The position numbers were made by a program, and so were the translations under genes. From positions 136,590 through 177,830 of the forward strand of contig NZ_AOJE01000021.1 in the NCBI RefSeq assembly GCF_000337915.1: a stretch of DNA of 41,241 nt. Direction: 5' to 3'. A model generated the notes under the pieces. That model was not told the DNA's origin. It saw only the letters and a program-made list of their open reading frames with translations, and searched no databases. Position 1 is the stretch's first letter. Each line of letters starts with the position of its first letter. This document shows positions 36,221-41,241 of the stretch, one piece after another. This stretch comes from Halorubrum saccharovorum DSM 1137 (GTDB taxonomy: Archaea; Halobacteriota; Halobacteria; Halobacteriales; Haloferacaceae).

Positions 36221-38152
36221 CTACTCGAAGATCGGGCCGCCGTCACTGCGGTTGTCGTCGTCTGTCGGGAACGTGCACCTCTCGTCGTCCTCACCATCGT
36301 CTCCGTCGTCGTCTTCACCGTCGTCTTTATCCGGCAGCACCCGGAGCGGGCGCATCATGTCGTGGTCCTCGTGTTCGAGCATGTGGCAGTGCCACATATA
36401 CCAGCCAGTCTGGTCGTTGAAGAGTCCCTCGTACTCCCCGAAGTGGACGATGATGTGCGTGACCTGCCCGGGGTCGACGGTGACGACGTCGTTCCAGCCC
36501 CGTTCTCCCTGCTTCGGCGGTGAGAGCGTCTCCGGGTCGATAGAGTCCGCTTCGGGATCGAAGTCGCCGTAGGATTGGTGACCGAGCACCTGGAAGTGGA
36601 CGAGGTGGAGATGGACGGGATGAGACATCGCAGTGCGGTTAACGATGCTCCAGATCTCCGTCGTTCCTTTCCGCGGCGTCTCGGTTGCGGCGTCGTAGAG
36701 CCGATTGCCCAGTGGCTCCTCCCCGGTCCCGAGGAGGTGTAGCTGCCGCCCGTTCTCGTCTGTCTGAGTCGCCAGGGTGACGTGACGGTTCCTGTCCGCC
36801 GATTCGACCGGGATGTCGGGAACGCGACCGAGTGAGTTCGGTACCTGACTCGTGTCGTCCCCGCCAGAAGTGTTCTGGACGTCGACGAGTAGAACCTCCG
36901 GGAGCGGTTCGACTCCGTCGTCGGTTCCGACCGATCCGCGGAACTCCGCGGGCGCGTCGTTGTGAAGGAGGAGTGTCGAGCCTGCATAGTCGGCGAAGTC
37001 GACGACGACGTCGGCACGGGCGCTCGATCCAAGCTGCAGGCGGTCCTCAACCTGTCGGGGTTGTGCGAGGAGTCCCCCGTCGTTGCCGACGAGGGTGAGA
37101 GCTGGACCGTCTTCCCCCGTTGTCCCCGTCGCTTCGTCGTACTCGACGAGCTTGAGGCTGTAGAAGCGGCTGTTCGACCCATTGAGCAACCGGAGTCGAT
37201 ACGACCGAGGCTCGACGGTCAATCGCGGCCACGCCTTTCCGTTGACGACGGACGTGTCGCCGTAGAACTGCGGCACGATACTCGGGTCGGGGCCGGAACC
37301 GCCACCATCAGTCGGCCCTGTCGGATAGAAGAGGCTCCCGTCCTCTTCGAACGTCCTGTCCTGCAGGACGAGCGGGATCTCGTACTCGCCCTCGGGGAGA
37401 CCGAGTTCGTCCTCCCGATCAGACCTAAGCAAATAAAAGCCAGCGAGCCCAGCGTAAACGTTCAGTCGGGTGATCCCGAGCGAGTGGTCGTGGTACCAGA
37501 GCGTCGCGGCCGGCTGATCGTTGACGTAGTAGTAGTCTTTCTTCTCGAACTTCGGCCCCGTCTCCTCGAAGTCCCGCGTGAACCACGCCAGTGGCTTTCC
37601 GTCGCTGGTGTGCTCGACGTTTCCACCGTGGAGGTGCGTGACGACCCTGGTCCCGGTCGAGTCGTACGGAACCATATCACTGTGGATGGTCGTGTCCACG
37701 GGGAGGAGATGCTCGTCGGGCAACTTGTTCTTCCACCGGACGTAAACCGGTTCCCCTCGCCGTGCTTCGATGGTGGGGCCGGGATACTGGCCGTCGTATC
37801 CCCAGACTGTCGTCGGGGGCAGGTCCCGGTGAAGGGTTTGCTGGACCTCCCGTATGTCGACCTCGTAGTAGGGCTGGCCGTCTTTCGTCCCCGTCGGCTC
37901 GATCACGCCGGGGCGCGGAACCTCGTCGACCCACTTCTCAAGACCGGGTGACGAAACCGCGGCCTGCCCAGCCTGAACTGCGCTGGTCTCGCTGCGTGCG
38001 GAGTTCGACTGTCCCGACACGGTGTTCCCTGCGTAACCGCCCAAGCCAATCGCGCCCAGAGCTCGTATCAGGCTCCGGCGGGGAACGAGCGACGATCGAG
38101 ATCTTCCGGTGGTGCCCTCTACTCCGTCCGTTCGTGGATTATCTCGTGGCAT
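36221..38152 (-). CDS. Tat-exported multicopper oxidase (laccase/CotA-like)
   Basis: The 643-residue protein begins with a twin-arginine signal (PRRSLIRALGAIGLGGYAG, residues 24-42) and so is exported folded with copper. Four copper-binding segments are present: THLHGG (H173, H175), LWYHDHS (H221, H223), HPVHLHLVHF (H511, H514, H516) and WHCHMLEHEDHDMM (H588, C589, H590, H594, M599), supplying the T1 site and the T2/T3 trinuclear cluster. It has the three-cupredoxin-domain length of laccases such as the one described from Haloferax volcanii. The end has an Asp/Glu-rich tail (609-637). It would oxidise phenolic compounds, Cu(I) or similar donors with O2 in the cell envelope; substrate cannot be read from sequence. 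No clear TATA box at leaderless distance was found. Confidence 0.92.
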   Translation of the reverse strand: MPRDNPRTDGVEGTTGRSRSSLVPRRSLIRALGAIGLGGYAGNTVSGQSNSARSETSAVQAGQAAVSSPGLEKWVDEVPRPGVIEPTGTKDGQPYYEVDIREVQQTLHRDLPPTTVWGYDGQYPGPTIEARRGEPVYVRWKNKLPDEHLLPVDTTIHSDMVPYDSTGTRVVTHLHGGNVEHTSDGKPLAWFTRDFEETGPKFEKKDYYYVNDQPAATLWYHDHSLGITRLNVYAGLAGFYLLRSDREDELGLPEGEYEIPLVLQDRTFEEDGSLFYPTGPTDGGGSGPDPSIVPQFYGDTSVVNGKAWPRLTVEPRSYRLRLLNGSNSRFYSLKLVEYDEATGTTGEDGPALTLVGNDGGLLAQPRQVEDRLQLGSSARADVVVDFADYAGSTLLLHNDAPAEFRGSVGTDDGVEPLPEVLLVDVQNTSGGDDTSQVPNSLGRVPDIPVESADRNRHVTLATQTDENGRQLHLLGTGEEPLGNRLYDAATETPRKGTTEIWSIVNRTAMSHPVHLHLVHFQVLGHQSYGDFDPEADSIDPETLSPPKQGERGWNDVVTVDPGQVTHIIVHFGEYEGLFNDQTGWYMWHCHMLEHEDHDMMRPLRVLPDKDDGEDDDGDDGEDDERCTFPTDDDNRSDGGPIFE

Positions 38153-38509
38153 GTGTGTTCCTGTATCGGTGGGTTAGCGTCGCGTAGCCCCCGTCACCTC
38201 ACGGATGGCTACCAGTAGCCGATCACAGACTGCACAGTAGTGATCGATGTACAGACAATATGGATTAATGCATTTAACACTTTATGCAGTCGGAAGCAGG
38301 TCGACTGCAGACGCCGTTCGGTCGCCCGCTAGACGGCAATTCGGGTGGCCAGCCGATGACGACTCTAGCAACCCCCTGTTCGACTGTCTCGGCCATCGTT
38401 CCGGCAAGGGGTCACTGGTCAATCGGGCCGATCCAAAAGGACGGAGGATGAGTATCCGGACGCGACGAAAGCGGAACTGGCCGACAGGCTCAGTTGCTCA
38501 CACGAAGAG
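38153..38509. other. Spacer upstream of the multicopper oxidase, with decayed coding signal
   Basis: These 357 bases hold an AT-rich patch near 38255-38290 (TTAATGCATTTAACACTTTA) that could be a promoter toward the right. A plus-strand frame begins with ATG at 38247 but is not convincing after about 38430. From 38369 a second plus-strand frame is open into the next gene without any ATG, GTG or TTG, and from about 38435 reads like protein (TEDEYPDATKAELADRLSCS). A frameshift or 5' loss is likely. Confidence 0.4.
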
Positions 38510-38881
38510 ATGTTACGGACAGTGGACTCGATCTCCACTTTCGAGTGGGACCGCCGACAGGAAATAGTTCGGCAGTTCTTCAACGACCAGCACAATCGTG
38601 ACGGCGAGCGGGAGGTTGTCGACAGCTTCATTCAGGAGTTGGCCGCGAAGGCCGACGACGGCGTGGTGGGTGAGGGGAGCGAGATACCCTACGAGTCGCT
38701 ATCTCCGTTGGGGTTCGAGCGCTGTGAGAGTATCCAGGATAAGGACTCTCTGGTCTTCGTAAACCTCGTAGACGATGTACCCGACGAGGGAGACGGGCGT
38801 GATCCGTGCGCAGTAACGGAGATCTGCTGTCACCGTTGTGACGTTCGGCTCTACGTGTCTCCCGATTCGATGTCAGTGTGA
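38510..38881 (+). CDS. Hypothetical small protein, probably 5'-truncated or frameshifted
   Basis: The 123-residue product starting MLRTVDSIS has a charged helical first half (DRRQEIVRQFFNDQHNRD) and a C-terminal CCHRCDVRLYV segment with a CxxC pair. The same frame extends upstream with a helix-turn-helix-like sequence (KAELADRLSCSHEE) directly continuous with this start, but no start codon is found before the stop at 38366-38368. This suggests a real gene, possibly a HTH regulator, that has lost its beginning. It lies on the plus strand between two minus-strand exported copper protein genes. I do not recognise a family. Confidence 0.4.
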   Translation: MLRTVDSISTFEWDRRQEIVRQFFNDQHNRDGEREVVDSFIQELAAKADDGVVGEGSEIPYESLSPLGFERCESIQDKDSLVFVNLVDDVPDEGDGRDPCAVTEICCHRCDVRLYVSPDSMSV

Positions 38882-38946
38882 AGCTTGCGGCAGAAAGCGG
38901 CGAGTGTCCACGACAGCGCGATGGGGGGGGAAGAAGCTCGTTTCCG

Positions 38947-40986
38947 TCAGACCACCTCGATATTGCCGGCCATAGTGACCTGGTGAGGTTCGCAGACATA
39001 CTCTGCCATCTCACTACTGGCCGTGAACGTCAGCCACTGACCGTCGCCGGGGTCGCTCGTTCGCTGGGTCTGGAGGTCGCCGACGACGTTGCCATCCCCG
39101 TCGCGGATGGCGATGTTGTGGCCGAACCCGTCACCTTCCGTCCAGCCGATCTTGTACGTCTCGCCCTCCTGGAGAGTCAGTGTCGGGTTGGTGTCTCCCT
39201 CGATCGAGCTCGGAGCGATACCCACCCACCCGCCGATCTGTCCGCGGAATTCGAACGTCGGCGGACCCGCGTCCTCCACGGTGATCGTCTGCGTGGCGGT
39301 GGCGGTGGCTCCGACGTCGTCGGTGACGGTTAGTGTCACGTCGTACTCGCCGGCGGAGTCGTAGGAGTGATCCACGGACTGTCCGGTTGCCGACGAACCG
39401 TCGCCGAACGTCCACTCGTAACTCTCGATCGACCCGTCGGGGTCGGACGAGTTCGAAGCGTCGAGCGTCACCACGTCGCCCGGTGCGACGGACGTCGACG
39501 ACGCCGTGAAATCCGCCGTCGGCGACTCGTTGGCGTCTACGGTGATCGTCTGCGTAGCGGTGGCGGTGGATCCGCCGTCGTCGGTGACGGTCAGTGTCAC
39601 GTCGTACTGGCCGGCGGAGCCGTAGGAGTGATCCACGGACTGTCCGGTTGCCGACGAACCGTCGCCGAACGTCCACCCGTAACTCTCGATCGACCCGTCG
39701 GGGTCGGACGAGTTCGAGGCGTCGAGCGTCACCACGTCGCCCGGTGCGACGGACGTCGACGACGCCGTGAACTCCGCCGTCGGCGACTCGTTGCCGCCAC
39801 CGGAGCCTTCGGCGAGCGTCAGCGACCCGAGCGAACTCACCGACTTGTCGCTGCTGATCGCCGGGAGCGCCCATTCGAGGACGCCATCGCGACCGTCGTC
39901 GTCGCTCTCGTTGACGAGGACGCTGAACGGGAACGAATCGCCTGGTCCCTTGCTCTCGGCGAACAGAGCCTCCCAGGGAACCGCCGCGTCGTAGGTCGTC
40001 GTAGACCCGGAACGCGACGTGGTAGCGTCGATGGCGTCGGTCCTAGACTGGGCGTTGCCGTCGATCCAGCGGTGGACAGACGTGCTGCCGTCGACGCGGC
40101 TGAGACCGTACTCTGGGCCGTACGTGTCGCCGCTACCGACGGCCCACTGGATGCTGTCTGCCTGCCACATGTCGACGCCACTGATCGCCGTGTGCGTGTC
40201 GTCGGTCACCTCAACGGTGAGGTAGAGCGCGTCCGCATCGTAGCCGAGGTAGACGTCGGCCGAGAGGTCGTCCGGACCGCTCGGGTCGCTGTCGCCGTCG
40301 ACATCGTCGAACACGTCACCTTCGGGTTCCAGCGTGAAGGCGGGTTCCTCGGCCGTGCCGCCACCCGTCTGCTGGACGGTGTACTCGGTCGGCGTGGGTT
40401 CGATGCCGCTACCGACGTCGATGGAGCCGTTCTGGGACTCGGAGTGAGGCCCGGAGTAGTAGGTTGCCATCTCCTCAGTGGCAGTGAACTCGACGGATTG
40501 TGTGGCTCCTTCTTCGGAGACGGTCTCGGAGCTGACGAGTTCGTTTCCGTCGGCGTCGGCGATGACGAAATTGTGGTCCTCGCCGTCGGTGTTGGTCCAC
40601 TCGACCGTGTAGGTCTCTCCCGCGGTCAACTCCAGAGTCGGATTGGTCAGGTCGGCGATGGAGTCCGGCGAAACCCCCATCCAGACGTGCATGCCGCCAA
40701 CGATATTACAAACTTCCTCGGACGGTCCGCGCATGACCCCGCCCTCGCCGTCCTCCCAGGCGAACTCCCAGCGACCGCGGCCACTGCTGGTATCGATCGT
40801 CACTGCCTCTAGCTCGATGACGTTTCCACTGTCCTCCTGAGCACTGGTGAGGCCGGCCAGACCGCTCAGTGCAGCCGCGCCAGCACCAGTCGCCTGCAGG
40901 AACTGACGACGGTTAGTCGGGAACCTCGGATTCCGATCCCCATAGTCGTCAGCCGGTACGTCGTGGTCGCGATTGTCAGATGTCAT
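38947..40986 (-). CDS. Tat-exported protein: two cupredoxin-like domains flanking a CBM9-like domain and two PKD repeats
   Basis: The 679-residue protein has a twin-arginine signal (NRRQFLQATGAGAAALSGLA, residues 25-44). A cupredoxin-like domain (about 55-192) is followed by a CBM9/DOMON-like domain (about 220-390, with VYLGYDADALYLTVEVTDD and MWQADSIQWAV), two nearly identical PKD domains (WTFGDGSSATGQSV in both), and a second cupredoxin-like domain (about 595-679). The C-terminal one has a complete type 1 copper set: H623, C665, H668, M672 (CEPHQVTM). The N-terminal one keeps H138 and H181 but has S178 and Q185 where Cys and Met are expected. The start is backed by a GGAGTG at 8 bases. An electron-transfer and surface-attachment role is inferred; the multicopper oxidase may be a partner. 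Confidence 0.85.
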   Translation of the reverse strand: MTSDNRDHDVPADDYGDRNPRFPTNRRQFLQATGAGAAALSGLAGLTSAQEDSGNVIELEAVTIDTSSGRGRWEFAWEDGEGGVMRGPSEEVCNIVGGMHVWMGVSPDSIADLTNPTLELTAGETYTVEWTNTDGEDHNFVIADADGNELVSSETVSEEGATQSVEFTATEEMATYYSGPHSESQNGSIDVGSGIEPTPTEYTVQQTGGGTAEEPAFTLEPEGDVFDDVDGDSDPSGPDDLSADVYLGYDADALYLTVEVTDDTHTAISGVDMWQADSIQWAVGSGDTYGPEYGLSRVDGSTSVHRWIDGNAQSRTDAIDATTSRSGSTTTYDAAVPWEALFAESKGPGDSFPFSVLVNESDDDGRDGVLEWALPAISSDKSVSSLGSLTLAEGSGGGNESPTAEFTASSTSVAPGDVVTLDASNSSDPDGSIESYGWTFGDGSSATGQSVDHSYGSAGQYDVTLTVTDDGGSTATATQTITVDANESPTADFTASSTSVAPGDVVTLDASNSSDPDGSIESYEWTFGDGSSATGQSVDHSYDSAGEYDVTLTVTDDVGATATATQTITVEDAGPPTFEFRGQIGGWVGIAPSSIEGDTNPTLTLQEGETYKIGWTEGDGFGHNIAIRDGDGNVVGDLQTQRTSDPGDGQWLTFTASSEMAEYVCEPHQVTMAGNIEVV
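39361..39793 (-). repeat. Tandem DNA repeat encoding the two PKD domains, period 261 bp
   Basis: The block 39361-39532 is repeated at 39622-39793 with only a few substitutions, one unit being 87 codons. The near-identity suggests recent duplication or ongoing gene conversion; copy number may vary between strains. Confidence 0.85.
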
Positions 40987-40994
40987 TTCTATCT

Positions 40995-41000
40995 CACTCC
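40995..41000 (-). promoter_or_regulatory. Shine-Dalgarno-like site of the cupredoxin/PKD gene
   Basis: The minus strand reads GGAGTG eight bases before the ATG at 40986. As no TATA box stands at leaderless distance, the gene may be translated from a leadered or polycistronic message with the gene to its right. Confidence 0.4.
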
Positions 41001-41052
41001 GTTCGAGACGCTTGTTAGGTACTGATCGAATCGTTCTCTGGAAAGGGCACGA

Positions 41053-41241
41053 TCAGGAGTCATTCGTTTCGTTACTGCTGATCGCATCGTCAACGGTCCC
41101 GTTCTCAACAGTCTCGTTGTCGCCGGTACTGGTTTCCTCGTCCTCGGAGTCGTCGTCAGCATCGTCGTCGAGAGTTTCGATGTCCTCGTCTACTTCGGCG
41201 CCGGCGTCGGTGTCGCCGGAGGCGTCGGCGCTGGCCTGTTC
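41053..41241 (-). CDS. C-terminal end of an acidic protein, cut by the window edge
   Basis: The minus-strand frame of 62 codons ends at 41053-41055 and is very rich in Asp, Glu, Ser and Thr with N-glycosylation sites (NET, NGT, NET), like the low-complexity ends of haloarchaeal surface proteins. It is on the strand of the cupredoxin/PKD gene, 66 bases upstream of it, and may belong to the same operon. The plus strand of the same stretch is also open and reads as a hydrophobic protein; the acidic reading has the more typical codon use, but the choice is not certain. Confidence 0.5.
   Translation of the reverse strand, partial: EQASADASGDTDAGAEVDEDIETLDDDADDDSEDEETSTGDNETVENGTVDDAISSNETNDS

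Noticed and set aside
41053-41241. Plus-strand hydrophobic membrane-like frame at the right edge
   Set aside because: It is the expected complement of an Asp/Glu-rich coding strand (GAC read as GTC); the minus frame has more typical codons and matches the neighbouring gene's strand, although I cannot exclude the plus frame.

Overview
The window reads as a haloarchaeal chromosome segment, probably Halorubrum or a close relative. It is GC-rich, its proteins are strongly acidic, most genes have a TATA box 26-30 bases before the start codon (leaderless mRNAs), exported proteins carry twin-arginine signals, and it holds HalOD1, haloarchaeal type IV pilin and phenylalanyl-tRNA synthetase genes of archaeal type.

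Layout. 1-346: a repeat-rich spacer with two perfect hairpins. 347-3594 (minus): pheS-pheT. 3931-4236: a HalOD1 protein. 4264-6516 (minus): a membrane protein resembling an M48 protease without its zinc site, then a MinD/ParA-like ATPase overlapping a coiled-coil partner. 6644-7807: a PD-(D/E)XK nuclease-like/winged-helix protein. 7974-33500: an approximately 25 kb BREX phage-defence cluster, all on the plus strand. 34005-35337: two tandemly duplicated type IV pilin genes. 35374-36040: a broken IS6-type transposase. 36221-40986 (minus): a Tat-exported multicopper oxidase and a Tat-exported cupredoxin/CBM9-like/PKD protein, with a decayed small gene between them. 41053-41241: the end of an acidic protein running off the window.

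The BREX order is brxA - brxC1 - brxB - brxC2 - [nuclease-like gene - 40-residue ORF - HEPN-like/HTH gene] - pglX1 - pglZ - pglX2 - brxHII. Two BrxC/PglY ATPases plus a BrxHII helicase and no BrxL fits the type described from Halobacteria as type 5 BREX. The PglX enzymes would methylate host DNA and supply sequence specificity; BrxC1, BrxC2, PglZ and BrxHII would act with them against unmodified invading DNA.

The most unusual parts are: (1) two PglX genes flanking pglZ, nearly identical at both ends (568 bp aligned without an indel at the 5' end) but with unrelated, AT-richer central cassettes starting just after the NPPY motif, which looks like shuffling of specificity domains; (2) a compositionally distinct insert between brxC2 and pglX1 holding a predicted nuclease and a 40-residue ORF plus a HEPN-like/HTH protein, a candidate toxin-antitoxin or abortive-infection module inside BREX; (3) a 9-bp minisatellite filling the pglX2-brxHII gap. 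No homology search could be run, so family names rest on motifs, length and gene order.
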